Origin: Candidatus Thiodiazotropha endoloripes
GTDB lineage: Bacteria; Pseudomonadota; Gammaproteobacteria; Chromatiales; Chromatiaceae
Reading direction: 5' to 3'
Length of the DNA: 64,000 bases
Assembly (NCBI RefSeq): GCF_001708965.1
Contig: NZ_LVJW01000006.1
Location: 992,001 to 1,056,000, forward strand
The notes beneath the pieces were generated by a model. That model was not told where the DNA came from. It did not search any database and saw only the letters and a list, made by a program, of their open reading frames with translations. The position numbers and the translations under genes were made by a program. Every line of letters starts with the position of its first letter. The first letter of the stretch is position 1. Below, piece after piece: positions 37,732 to 46,851 of the stretch.

Positions 37732-38769
37732 TCACTCCGCCAGTTGCTGTTTCAGCTCGGTGGCCGCAGCCACCGGATCAAGAAGAACCCGCTCTCCGGC
37801 AGAGAGCCCGGCGATCACAGAGAGCGCATCTTCGGAGACCGGATGACCGGCACGGATATGGCGGAAATGGACCCGTCCGTCCGAACCCAGCACATAGACC
37901 GCAGTGACCTCGGAGCGGTAGACAACGGCTTCCCGGGGCACCACCAACTCCTGCTTGACCCCGGTAATGAAGGCGGTTTTCACGAACATGCCGGGGAACA
38001 GATCCTTGAGCCCCTCAGGAAGATCGACCCGCACCTGAAAGGTACTGCTGCTCTGATCGGCAAAGGGAAAGATCGTCAGCTTCACGCCTTTGATGGATTC
38101 ACCGGATGAGAGCAGCACCCGTGCTTTACCCTGCTGCCGGATCACCGGCACCAGACTCTGAGGCAGATCCACGACCACTCTGAGCTGGTCCAGTGAGGTG
38201 CCGCTCATCAGTTTCTGGCCCGGTGTAGCGATCTCACCCACTTCCACATGACGATGGGTGACGATGCCACTGTAGGGGGCCTTGATGCGGGTATACTCGA
38301 ACTGCTCCGTGGCCTGGGCGAGTCGGGCATCCGCCGCCTCTTTACGCGCTTTGGCGGATTTCAGTGTCGCCGTCGCCGTATCCAGTTGGGATTGGGAGGC
38401 CAGCTTACGGCCAAACAGGTCTTTGGTACGGTTGAAATTGTCCAACGCCTCCTGTCGACGGGCAACCGCCTCTTTCAGGTCGGCCCGGGCCTGGTCCAGA
38501 CCGGCACGCTGTTCGGTGTCCTTCAGCTTCACCACTTCCTGGCCCTTTTCCACAAAGTCATCCACATCGAACAGGATCTGTTCCACCTGTCCCCGGGTCT
38601 GCGCAGAAAGGGTGGTCTGATTGATCGCCTCGACCGTGCCATCGAGCCAGAACTCTCTGGCGGTTTCCCGCTTCACCACCGCTCCGGTCTCTAGGGTTGC
38701 GGAATCAGCGGGCAGGTAGCCGGGCAGTATCACCAGGCTGAGCAGAAAAGTTGCCAGAGAACGCCTCAT
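37732..38769 (-). CDS. RND efflux periplasmic adaptor (membrane fusion protein)
   Basis: 345 residues. A signal peptide (to about 22) precedes lipoyl and coiled-coil hairpin segments (LSAQTRGQVEQILFDVDDFVEKGQ … GRKLASQSQLDTATATL … YSGIVTHRHVEVGEI) and β-barrel and membrane-proximal domains. It links the RND transporter to the outer-membrane channel. GGAG lies 7 bases before the ATG. First gene of the two-gene operon. Confidence 0.92.
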   Translation of the reverse strand: MRRSLATFLLSLVILPGYLPADSATLETGAVVKRETAREFWLDGTVEAINQTTLSAQTRGQVEQILFDVDDFVEKGQEVVKLKDTEQRAGLDQARADLKEAVARRQEALDNFNRTKDLFGRKLASQSQLDTATATLKSAKARKEAADARLAQATEQFEYTRIKAPYSGIVTHRHVEVGEIATPGQKLMSGTSLDQLRVVVDLPQSLVPVIRQQGKARVLLSSGESIKGVKLTIFPFADQSSSTFQVRVDLPEGLKDLFPGMFVKTAFITGVKQELVVPREAVVYRSEVTAVYVLGSDGRVHFRHIRAGHPVSEDALSVIAGLSAGERVLLDPVAAATELKQQLAE

Positions 38770-38945
38770 TGAAGGACTCCAATTAGAATATTAGATTTTT
38801 CTTATATTACTGCTTCCAGCCACTTTTTCAACCAGACAGCTCAATTTATTGTGAAATCAAACACTATTTACGAGGCATCAGGCCAGATATTCAGTGCGCG
38901 AAAACACCTCTGATGGCGAATCCCTTAGTTCAGCATCACCCAGGG

Positions 38946-39512
38946 TTACCAGGGCGTAAACGAGTTCATGAAATCCATCGGTCGGCCCATCTGATTGATA
39001 TCACGGCTCATGAATCCGGTATTGACCGTCATGGTGCGCATGGCCTGGTTCATATCCGCAATATTCGCAGTCATCTGTCCGATATTCTGCTTCATGCTGC
39101 CCACGTCGACCGCCAATGACCCGATGTTGCCATTCATGGTGGCGATGTTCTGCTCCATACTGTCGACCCGATCTACCATAAAGGTGATCTGTTCCGTCAT
39201 GACTGAGATATTCTGAGCGAGCTGATCCATATTGTTCGCCATGGCCGATAGATGCTCTTCCATGCGGGGGTCCACCTGTTCCGTCAGGGTATGCATGTCG
39301 GTGGTGACGTTGTAGATCAGATAGAAGCCCGATAACCCCAGAATGCCGACCACCACCAGCATGGGATAGATCATGCGCTCCCATCTCGACATGCTTTTAT
39401 CGAAATTCTTAAAAAAGTTGGTCAGCGTGATCTCAAGCTTGACCATCGCTTTCTGTTCAGGTGACAGATTCTTGTATTCGGGAGAGAAGGTACGGGGATC
39501 TTTTTCAAACAT
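38946..39512 (-). CDS. Membrane-anchored heptad-repeat (coiled-coil) protein
   Basis: 188 residues. A cytoplasmic N-terminal part with a short amphipathic stretch (about 20-45) is followed by one membrane helix (about 48-68: MLVVVGILGLSGFYLIY). The periplasmic part (about 75-175) is an almost continuous series of 7-residue units with Met, Ile, Val or Leu at core positions and Asn nearby, such as MDQLAQNISVMTEQI and MKQNIGQMTANIADM. It should form a long parallel coiled coil, perhaps a trimer. I know no characterised homologue. GAAGAG lies near the start. It may be a scaffold or a methyl-accepting-like sensor remnant, but no signalling domain is present. Confidence 0.65.
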   Translation of the reverse strand: MFEKDPRTFSPEYKNLSPEQKAMVKLEITLTNFFKNFDKSMSRWERMIYPMLVVVGILGLSGFYLIYNVTTDMHTLTEQVDPRMEEHLSAMANNMDQLAQNISVMTEQITFMVDRVDSMEQNIATMNGNIGSLAVDVGSMKQNIGQMTANIADMNQAMRTMTVNTGFMSRDINQMGRPMDFMNSFTPW

Positions 39513-39846
39513 AGAACTCTTCTGTTTTGTAATCAGGCTCTATCGGCCTGATGGCCAAGCAGGCCAGACATCATTATTGCGCACATCAATGCACTATATT
39601 AGGTCACGCTACTGACATTATAGGCATTGTAAGATTGCTGTCATTGAGGAATCAAAATATTCTCCAAGAAATTGATCCACTCGATTTAAAGAAAGTAAAC
39701 ATTTGCCTATTCAAAGCCTAATTAGCGTTGGCAGGAGGCCGAAGAGTGTGCCATTTTGGCAGTAAAGTAGGAGTGAACAGAGACGAATCACTCGACGTCA
39801 GAGCAGACCGTATGCAGCCGCTGTGGGCACCTGAATCCAGACTTAC
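39513..39846. other. Intergenic region, nothing recognised
   Basis: 334 bases, AT-richer in its first half, between two minus-strand genes. It must hold the promoter of the heptad-repeat gene and the end of the kinase transcript, but no clear terminator or operator is visible. Confidence 0.5.
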
Positions 39847-41637
39847 TCAGTCCACTGAAACCTCAGGCTTACTGCTACCGGAGTGGTATGTACGAGGCAA
39901 TCGAATCTGGAAGCTTGCGCCTTCACCGACCTTGGATTGAACATCAATGGCCCCGCTGTGCTGCACTACGATGGTATGGTAGACCACATTCAACCCCTGA
40001 CCGATGCCCTTCCCCAATGCCTTGGTGGTAAAGAACGGGTCGAAAATCCTCGACTTCAGATCCTCAGGAATACCGGTACCGGTATCACTCACCTCGATCA
40101 GCACCCACTCATCCTCCACAGTTGTCCTGATGGTAATCCTGCCCTTCCCCGGCTGTTGATCATCGGCTGCGGTGATGGCATCGACAGCGTTGACGATTAT
40201 ATTCAGCAATGCCTGATTCAGCTCCTGCGGTATACAGGAGATCAACGGTAGCTGGGGATCCAACTCGGTAACGATCTCGGCATGGTATTTCCAGACATTG
40301 GTGGAGACATTGAGGGTGCTGTCGATTGCCAGATTGATATCGGTTTCCACCTTCTCCTGTGTTTCCGGACCGGCAAATACCTTCATTGCAGAGACGATGG
40401 CAGCGATTTTATCCACCCCTTCCAGCGATTGATTGATCGCCCCGGGGATCTCTTCAAAAAGATAGTCTGGTTCCGTTTCAGCCAACTGCTCCTCCAGCCG
40501 AGAGATCAACCCCTGCTCGACCTGACCCTGCTTCGCCGCCTCCAGCAGGGATTGATAGCCCTCCGACAGGCTCTGCAGATCGCTACAGGCTTCCTGTAAA
40601 AAACGTGTATTGTCACCGATATACTGAATCGGCGTATTAATCTCGTGGGCTATGCCGGCTGAGAGCTGGCCGACAGCAGCCATCTTTTCCGACTGCACCA
40701 GCTGCTGGCGGGTCTGATTCAGATCCTCGATCAACAGGCTCTGTTTACGGTTGATCTCCTCCAGCTGCCTGGACCACTGCAATCGCTCGGTGATGTCATT
40801 GAAGAGAATGGTGTAACCGGAAAACTTATGGCTGACGTCAAGCATCTGCTCGATCCGAATGTGGTATGTCTTCTCCCCATCCGGGGTCTGGTAGACCTTC
40901 TCCAGATCCAGCTGGCGAGTGCCCTCAACCACCATCCGGGCCAGCTCTTGTTGCAGTGCAGGAGGATCCAGGTCAGAACGGCGTTCCGCATAATAGCGGC
41001 TACCCGGCGTGTTTGTGCCAAGCAGTAGACGCCCCGCAGCATTGTTGTAGTTGTCCACCTTGCCGTCTATATCGCACAGGATCACCGGGGAAGAGAGACT
41101 TTCGAAAAGTGTCAGATACTTGTTTTTCTCATTGGTGAGATGCAGGTTGCTGTCGCTCAAATCCTTGATCTGCGATTCACTGTCGGTACCGGCCCACTCA
41201 GTGCAATAGGCCAACTCGATCCGATCGTAGACACGATTGATCAGCAGTTTGATACTGGCCGGCTGGTGCAATCCACTGATCTCTTCAACCAGGTCGAGGT
41301 AGGCCTGCCGGTAGTACTTCATCAAGCCAAGGAACATCGACAGATTGACCCCTCTGACCCGATGACGCCTCGCCTCAACCACTCCGAACTCTGTGCTTGA
41401 ATCGGAGGAAAAATCCTCATCCGGCCCCAGTTCAGGTACCTGATCACTCTGTTCCAGGGTGGCAATGATGGACTGGCTCAATCCATCGATCGAGCGCCGC
41501 CAGGCCTCTTTGAGGGTGGAAGTATATTTGGTGTAGTGCTGTCGCTCAGCATATTTGAGGATCAGCTCTATGAGTTTGTCTTCACTGGAAAGCAGGCATT
41601 CTTTAAATACATCCTTGTCATGTTTCTCGATCCGCAT
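39847..41637 (-). CDS. PAS-containing sensor histidine kinase, paralogue of the kinase at 5413
   Basis: 596 residues, cytoplasmic. The N-terminal 160 residues form an uncharacterised helical sensor region with [20 protein letters not shown]; a PAS domain lies at about 180-300. The kinase core has [17 protein letters not shown] (His 331), the N box [21 protein letters not shown] and [11 protein letters not shown]. The core matches the kinase at 5413-7545 along its whole length, including a shared inserted helix pair between H and N boxes. No response regulator lies next to it, so the two kinases may share a partner. GGGGAC precedes the ATG by about 10 bases. Confidence 0.88.
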   Translation of the reverse strand: MRIEKHDKDVFKECLLSSEDKLIELILKYAERQHYTKYTSTLKEAWRRSIDGLSQSIIATLEQSDQVPELGPDEDFSSDSSTEFGVVEARRHRVRGVNLSMFLGLMKYYRQAYLDLVEEISGLHQPASIKLLINRVYDRIELAYCTEWAGTDSESQIKDLSDSNLHLTNEKNKYLTLFESLSSPVILCDIDGKVDNYNNAAGRLLLGTNTPGSRYYAERRSDLDPPALQQELARMVVEGTRQLDLEKVYQTPDGEKTYHIRIEQMLDVSHKFSGYTILFNDITERLQWSRQLEEINRKQSLLIEDLNQTRQQLVQSEKMAAVGQLSAGIAHEINTPIQYIGDNTRFLQEACSDLQSLSEGYQSLLEAAKQGQVEQGLISRLEEQLAETEPDYLFEEIPGAINQSLEGVDKIAAIVSAMKVFAGPETQEKVETDINLAIDSTLNVSTNVWKYHAEIVTELDPQLPLISCIPQELNQALLNIIVNAVDAITAADDQQPGKGRITIRTTVEDEWVLIEVSDTGTGIPEDLKSRIFDPFFTTKALGKGIGQGLNVVYHTIVVQHSGAIDVQSKVGEGASFQIRLPRTYHSGSSKPEVSVD

Positions 41638-41837
41638 GACTAAAATGTCCCCTTTGGCAAATCCACGGCATCACCACAGATGTTAGCGGCGGCTTAAGGG
41701 GGCACTTGAGAGGCGCTGGCTTGGGAGGAGCTAATCTGAGGCTAGAAGCTTCAGTATTGGACCGGTGATCGAACAGATCCATTTCAGCTGTAATGGAGCG
41801 ATTCGATCACCAGATTTAGAGAAGCGGAGATGACGCC

Positions 41838-42077
41838 TTATTTATCTTCCGCCGCCGAGGCGGCTGACTCTTCGGCACTATCCGACTCTGCCGATTTACC
41901 CTGCTCCTGCTGTTTGCCCTTTTCGTGGGCTCCCGGCTTGCCCTTGGCCTCTTTGAAAGAGTCGCTGACTCCCTCGATTACACCATTGACGAATCCACCG
42001 ACGTCGAATGCCACCGAGGAGACCGAATAGAGCGTTAAAGGCATGGCTAATAACATAGTAAGGACAATTTTTTTCAT
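41838..42077 (-). CDS. Small secreted Ser/Glu/Ala-rich protein
   Basis: 79 residues from the ATG at 42077, where a clean signal peptide begins (KKIVLTMLLAMPLTLYSV); the frame is open upstream but unlike a protein. The mature part has FDVGGFVNGVIEGVSDSF, followed by a highly charged, low-complexity tail rich in Lys, Glu, Ser and Ala. No family is recognised. It is probably periplasmic. No strong ribosome-binding site is visible. Confidence 0.5.
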   Translation of the reverse strand: MKKIVLTMLLAMPLTLYSVSSVAFDVGGFVNGVIEGVSDSFKEAKGKPGAHEKGKQQEQGKSAESDSAEESAASAAEDK

Positions 42078-42484
42078 AATGATCGATCGCTGTTTTGGGA
42101 TTCCGCGCCAGATCCGATCCAGTGCAAAAAATCCGATTTCTAGTTTCCACCCGCTAAAGATCCATCCCTCGATCAGCACCACTAACTCCGGCCAGTCAAC
42201 TCCCTGACGAATGAAATTCTCTTACCTGTCGATGGTTGGTGTCAACCGGGTCACCCTCTCATTAAGCCATCTGGCCGATAGCTATAATGGCTTTCGCTTG
42301 ACCTGTTTAGTGCCTCTGGTAATGTCTCATGCAGAGAATTAAACAATTTTAGCACCTTGTCATATTTCTGAATTGCAAACAGCGTAACGGAATACAACGA
42401 CTTGGTGCCCCTTGATGTTCGCCGATCTGCTGGCAACAGAACCGAATAATCACCAGATTAATAGATCCGAGGTTCACAAGTGCC
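42078..42484. other. Intergenic region upstream of ubiD, nothing recognised
   Basis: 407 bases between divergent genes. It should carry promoters for both. A 61-codon frame on the minus strand (42251-42436) shows no protein-like features. I find no hairpin or repeat of note. Confidence 0.5.
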
Positions 42485-43951
42485 ATGAAGTACAAAGACT
42501 TGCGTGATTTCATTCAACAGCTGGAATCCCGTGGATTGCTCAAACGCATCCACACCGAGGTTGATCCCAATCTTGAAATCACGGAAATCTGCGACCGCAC
42601 CCTGCGTCGGGGTGGTCCGGCACTGCTGTTCGAAAAGGTCAAAGGCTCCCCATATCCTTTATTGGGTAATCTGTTCGGCACAGCGGAGCGGGTTGCCATG
42701 GGCATGGGAGAGGAGCAGGTGGAGTCGTTGCGGGATGTGGGCCGGCTACTGGCTTACCTGAAAGAGCCTGAGCCTCCCAAGGGCATGAAAGACGCCTGGG
42801 ACAAGCTGCCGGTATTCCGCAAAGTACTCGATATGGCGCCAAAGGAGCTGCGCAATGCCCCATGCCAGGCGGTCTGCCAGGAGGCTGCTGAGGTGGACCT
42901 CAGCCGACTGCCGATTCAGACCTGCTGGCCGGAGGACGCGGCGCCGCTGATCACCTGGGGCCTAGTGATCACCCGGGGACCCAACAAGAGCCGCCAGAAC
43001 CTGGGTATCTATCGTATGCAGCTGCTTGGGCCGGATCGTCTGATCATGCGCTGGCTCGCCCACCGTGGCGGCGCACTGGACTACCGGGAGTGGCAGGAGG
43101 CCAATCCTGGAGAACCGTTTCCGATCAGTGTCGCCCTGGGAGCCGATCCGGCGACCATTCTTGCGGCTGTCACACCGGTGCCTGACACCCTTTCAGAGTA
43201 TGCCTTCGCCGGACTGCTGCGTGGCAGCCGCACCGAAGTGGTCAAATCCATCGGCTCCGATCTACAGGTCCCCGCTTCAGCCGAGTTTGTGCTCGAAGGC
43301 CATCTGCATCCCGGCGAAACAGCCGAAGAGGGCCCCTATGGGGACCATACCGGCTACTACAACGAGGTGGAGACCTTTCCGGTATTCCGGGTCGATCGTA
43401 TCACCCGCCGGGAAGCGCCCATCTATCACAGCACCTACACCGGTCGGCCGCCGGATGAACCGGCCGTGCTCGGCGTGGCCCTGAATGAGGTCTTTGTACC
43501 GATACTGCAGAAGCAGTTCCCGGAGATTGTCGACTTCTACCTGCCACCCGAAGGCTGCTCCTACCGGTTGGCGATAGTGAGTATGAAAAAGCAGTACCCG
43601 GGACACGCCAAGCGGGTCATGATGGGGGTCTGGTCGTTTCTGCGTCAATTCATGTATACCAAATTCGTCATCGTGGTGGATGAGGATGTGAACACCCGGG
43701 ACTGGCAGGATGTTATCTGGGCCATGACCACCCGCATGGATCCTGTGCGGGATACCACGATGATCGAGAACACGCCCATCGACTATTTGGATTTTGCCTC
43801 ACCGGTATCGGGCCTCGGCTCGAAAATCGGTTTCGACGCCACCAATAAGCTACCCGGGGAGACCAACCGGGAGTGGGGCAAACCGATCGTCATGAGCGAT
43901 GCAGTCAAACAGCGTGTCGATGAAATTTGGGATCAGCTCGGGATCGACTAA
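42485..43951 (+). CDS. ubiD: 3-octaprenyl-4-hydroxybenzoate decarboxylase UbiD
   Basis: 488 residues, normal length. UbiD removes the carboxyl group of polyprenyl-hydroxybenzoate in ubiquinone synthesis, using prenylated FMN made by UbiX (not in the window). It begins [20 protein letters not shown]. The conserved active-site region includes NLGIYRMQ and the stretch [15 protein letters not shown], with the catalytic Glu/Arg network of the family further on. GAGG lies upstream of the ATG. Electron donors for reductive steps may come from the ferredoxin reductase gene nearby (45796). Confidence 0.96.
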   Translation: MKYKDLRDFIQQLESRGLLKRIHTEVDPNLEITEICDRTLRRGGPALLFEKVKGSPYPLLGNLFGTAERVAMGMGEEQVESLRDVGRLLAYLKEPEPPKGMKDAWDKLPVFRKVLDMAPKELRNAPCQAVCQEAAEVDLSRLPIQTCWPEDAAPLITWGLVITRGPNKSRQNLGIYRMQLLGPDRLIMRWLAHRGGALDYREWQEANPGEPFPISVALGADPATILAAVTPVPDTLSEYAFAGLLRGSRTEVVKSIGSDLQVPASAEFVLEGHLHPGETAEEGPYGDHTGYYNEVETFPVFRVDRITRREAPIYHSTYTGRPPDEPAVLGVALNEVFVPILQKQFPEIVDFYLPPEGCSYRLAIVSMKKQYPGHAKRVMMGVWSFLRQFMYTKFVIVVDEDVNTRDWQDVIWAMTTRMDPVRDTTMIENTPIDYLDFASPVSGLGSKIGFDATNKLPGETNREWGKPIVMSDAVKQRVDEIWDQLGID

Positions 43952-44040
43952 ACTATGGTTTTAACTGACTTGTTCAACCCAGGAGCAGTGGGAGTAACCC
44001 GCCTCACTAAAAACAACACCTAGAGGACAGGAAAACAGTA

Positions 44041-44667
44041 ATGCGCACAATCATGTTGATGAACGCCAAAGGGGGTTGTGGCAAAACCACCATCGCCACC
44101 AATCTTGCCACTTGGTATGCCGATGAAGGAAAAAAAGTTGCACTGACAGACTTTGACCCACAGAAATCCACCCTCGACTGGCTTGAAGCGAGAAAGGACT
44201 ACGAGGGCATCCCCGATATCGAAGCCATCGATGCCCTGGCCGGCCCGATCAAGCCGGCCAAAGGCACCGACATACTGATCATGGATGCACCAGCCGGTGT
44301 GCACGGCAAGGCCATCAACAAAATGTTACTGCGGGTCGATACGCTGATACTCCCTGTACTGCCGTCGCCGATCGACATGCGCGCCTGTAACCGCTTTCTC
44401 ACCGAACTGCTGGAGAGTGGCCGGGTTTCCAAACATCAGACCCGCATCGGCATCGTCGCCAACCGGGTCAAAGAGAACACCCGCATCTACCACGACCTGG
44501 AGTCCTATCTGGGCCATCTGAAGATCCCTTTCATCACCCATTTCCGGGAGAGCCAGAACTACATCCGTTCGGCGGAGCGGGGGCTGGCCCTGTTCGAACT
44601 GGCGCCCAGCCAGGTCTATAAGGATGTGATCCTCTGGGATCCGTTGTTCAAATGGCTGAAGGCTTAA
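44041..44667 (+). CDS. Orphan ParA-family ATPase
   Basis: 208 residues. The deviant Walker A KGGCGKTT (Lys 10, Lys 15) defines the ParA/MinD class; DFDPQKS follows at about 38-44 and the Walker B is ILIMDAPAG. There is no ParB gene beside it, so it is an orphan of the type that positions cellular cargo (chemoreceptor clusters, carboxysomes, cellulose or flagellar machines) rather than chromosomes. It lacks the C-terminal amphipathic helix of MinD. AGGACAGG precedes the ATG. The cargo cannot be told from the neighbours ubiD and an SDR gene. Confidence 0.85.
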   Translation: MRTIMLMNAKGGCGKTTIATNLATWYADEGKKVALTDFDPQKSTLDWLEARKDYEGIPDIEAIDALAGPIKPAKGTDILIMDAPAGVHGKAINKMLLRVDTLILPVLPSPIDMRACNRFLTELLESGRVSKHQTRIGIVANRVKENTRIYHDLESYLGHLKIPFITHFRESQNYIRSAERGLALFELAPSQVYKDVILWDPLFKWLKA

Positions 44668-44806
44668 GACCAACCGCGAATGGGCGCGAATGAAACTGTT
44701 CTGATCGAGCTAGCCGGGTGCTTAGCGAAACCGACAGGAAGCATAACAAATTGGCCTGTTTTGGTGGTGATTCACCTCCATTTACGGCACTGAACTCAAC
44801 AGCATC

Positions 44807-45670
44807 TCACTCGAAACAGGCTGGCAGTCCCTGTTCCAGTTCCGGGTAGCGCAGCACCACACCCAGCTCTTCAACCAGCCTGCGATTGCTTAATCGCCGG
44901 GACTCAGCCAGATAGGAGAGCATCCCAGGGGAGAGCTGCTGCCTGGCCTCCTGCATGGAGATCTGTGGTGGCCTCGGCAGTTGAAGATAGTCCGCCACCC
45001 GATTGAAATAACGGGTCATGCTTTCCGGTCGACCATCACAAACATTGAAGATCGCCCCCTCCCTGCCCCTCTCCATCGCCGCAGCGGCGATCTCCACCAG
45101 GTCGAGGGAGTGGATATGGTTGGTAATCGGTGAATCCGCTTCCGCCACCATCGGTAAACCTTTACGCAATCGCTCGACCGGAAGTTTTCCAGGCCCGTAG
45201 ATACCGGCAACCCGCAGGATCACCAGAGGTAGATCGCACTGCTGACACCACATCTGCCACTGCTGTTCAGCGTCCAAACGCCGCTTGGCCCGATCGACTG
45301 TCGGGCGCGGCATCCGAGTCTCATCCACCCACTCCCCCTGACAATCCCCATACACCCCACTGGTACTCAGATAGACCACTTTTTGTGGCGGTTCTGTTTG
45401 ATCGAGGAGTGCAATCAGTCGGCGGACCCGACCATCCTCCACCCCACTCGCCGGAGGGGGCGCAAAATAGAAGAGTAACTCCCCAGCCAGTGAAGGGAGT
45501 TGCAGTGAGGTCTGATCAAGATTCAGCTGCAATGCCCGGATACCCTGCTGCTTCAATCGCCCGACACTCTCGTCGGTAGCGACCCAGCCAGTCACTTCGA
45601 GTGTTGATTTCTGATAGGCCAACGCCAGTCGAGTACCGATATCGCCACAACCAATAATGGTCACACCCAT
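44807..45670 (-). CDS. Atypical SDR / NAD-dependent epimerase-like protein
   Basis: 287 residues of the extended SDR type. The nucleotide loop is IIGCGDIGTRLA. The usual catalytic YxxxK is replaced: where PxTPYGRSK is expected the sequence reads PRPTVDRAKRRLDAE, so Tyr is Val and catalysis by the standard mechanism is doubtful. LRVAGIYGPG and NHIHSLDLVEIAAAAM fit the NAD(P)-binding sugar-epimerase-like group typified by E. coli YeeZ. The function is unknown. It is divergent from the ferredoxin reductase gene across 125 bases. Confidence 0.8.
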   Translation of the reverse strand: MGVTIIGCGDIGTRLALAYQKSTLEVTGWVATDESVGRLKQQGIRALQLNLDQTSLQLPSLAGELLFYFAPPPASGVEDGRVRRLIALLDQTEPPQKVVYLSTSGVYGDCQGEWVDETRMPRPTVDRAKRRLDAEQQWQMWCQQCDLPLVILRVAGIYGPGKLPVERLRKGLPMVAEADSPITNHIHSLDLVEIAAAAMERGREGAIFNVCDGRPESMTRYFNRVADYLQLPRPPQISMQEARQQLSPGMLSYLAESRRLSNRRLVEELGVVLRYPELEQGLPACFE

Positions 45671-45795
45671 AACCCAAAGGACTCCCGGTTTAATTCCTGA
45701 GCCAAATAGGCGAGAATTCCGCCTTACTTAATTTTTGTGTTGCCGTATCGATGGCATCACCTATTGTCCAGACACTTCAATCGGTAGAGTAGCTC

Positions 45796-46818
45796 ATGTC
45801 CCATAAAGTGCAGGTTGAACCCAGCGGCCACCAGTTTACCGTGGAGGAGAATGAAACCATCCTCGATGCGGCCATCAGACAGGGGGTCAATCTACCCTAT
45901 GGCTGCCGCAACGGCTTTTGTGGTGACTGCCGGGCTGCCCTGTCACAGGGTGAAATAAACTACCCCAATGGTCAACCGCCGGTGATGAGTGACAATGAGA
46001 CTGACGTCTGCTACACCTGCCAGGCTGCTGCCAGCTCCGATCTCACCATCGGCGTCGTCGAGATTCTTGCATCGACCGATATCCAGACCAGAATCATGCC
46101 CTGCAAAATCGACTGCATCGATCGCCTCAACGAGGATGTGATACGACTCAAACTAAAACTTCCCGAGGGTGAGCGACTACAGTTTCTGGCCGGTCAGTAT
46201 CTCAATTTCATTCTCAATGACGGCAGCAAACGCGCCTTCTCAATCGCCAACGCACCCCATGATGATGAATTCATCGAACTGCATGTACGACATGTTACTG
46301 GCGGCGCTTTCACCGACCAGCTGTTCAACGGTATGCAGGAGAAGACCATCCTTCGGATCGAGGCGCCTCTCGGCAGCTACTATCTGCGTGAGGAGTCTGA
46401 CAGGCCGATCATCCTGATGGGTGGAGGAACCGGATTTGCCCCACTGAAGGGTATCATCGAACACGCCTTTCAGATCGGCGTAAACCGCCCCATGCATCTC
46501 TACTGGGGAGTCCGCTCCCGCGACGATCTCTATCTGCCGGATCTACCCGAACAGTGGGCCGCCCAGTACCCCAATTTCAGCTATACCCCCGTGCTCTCGG
46601 AACCGGATACGGATTGGCAGGGCCGGTCGGGCTGGGTGCATGAAGCGGTGATCGAAAACTATCCCGACCTGAGTGCCCATGAAGTCTATATGAGCGGACC
46701 GCCTCCAATGATCCAGGCGGGTAAGGATGCCTTTCTCGCCCACGGTCTCTCAGACGAAAAGCTCTATTCAGACTCGTTTGAGTATGGCGCAGCAGCCGTG
46801 ACGGCCAAAAGCGGCTGA
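45796..46818 (+). CDS. 2Fe-2S ferredoxin–flavin NAD(P)H reductase (AscD-like)
   Basis: 340 residues. An N-terminal plant-type ferredoxin domain carries Cys 37, 42, 45 and 75 (CRNGFCGDC … CYTC). A FAD-binding domain with RAFSIANAP (about 150-160) and an NAD domain with MGGGTGFAPLKGIIEHA complete the chain. Databases often name this arrangement CDP-6-deoxy-Δ3,4-glucoseen reductase, but no deoxysugar genes are nearby, so a general electron-transfer role, perhaps for ubiquinone synthesis or an oxygenase, is more plausible here. Confidence 0.88.
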   Translation: MSHKVQVEPSGHQFTVEENETILDAAIRQGVNLPYGCRNGFCGDCRAALSQGEINYPNGQPPVMSDNETDVCYTCQAAASSDLTIGVVEILASTDIQTRIMPCKIDCIDRLNEDVIRLKLKLPEGERLQFLAGQYLNFILNDGSKRAFSIANAPHDDEFIELHVRHVTGGAFTDQLFNGMQEKTILRIEAPLGSYYLREESDRPIILMGGGTGFAPLKGIIEHAFQIGVNRPMHLYWGVRSRDDLYLPDLPEQWAAQYPNFSYTPVLSEPDTDWQGRSGWVHEAVIENYPDLSAHEVYMSGPPPMIQAGKDAFLAHGLSDEKLYSDSFEYGAAAVTAKSG

Positions 46819-46851
46819 TCCCCACAACCATCTGAGATCAGGAACTGCAGC

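Noticed and set aside
42251-42436. 61-codon minus-strand frame upstream of ubiD
   Set aside because: No features and no conserved context.
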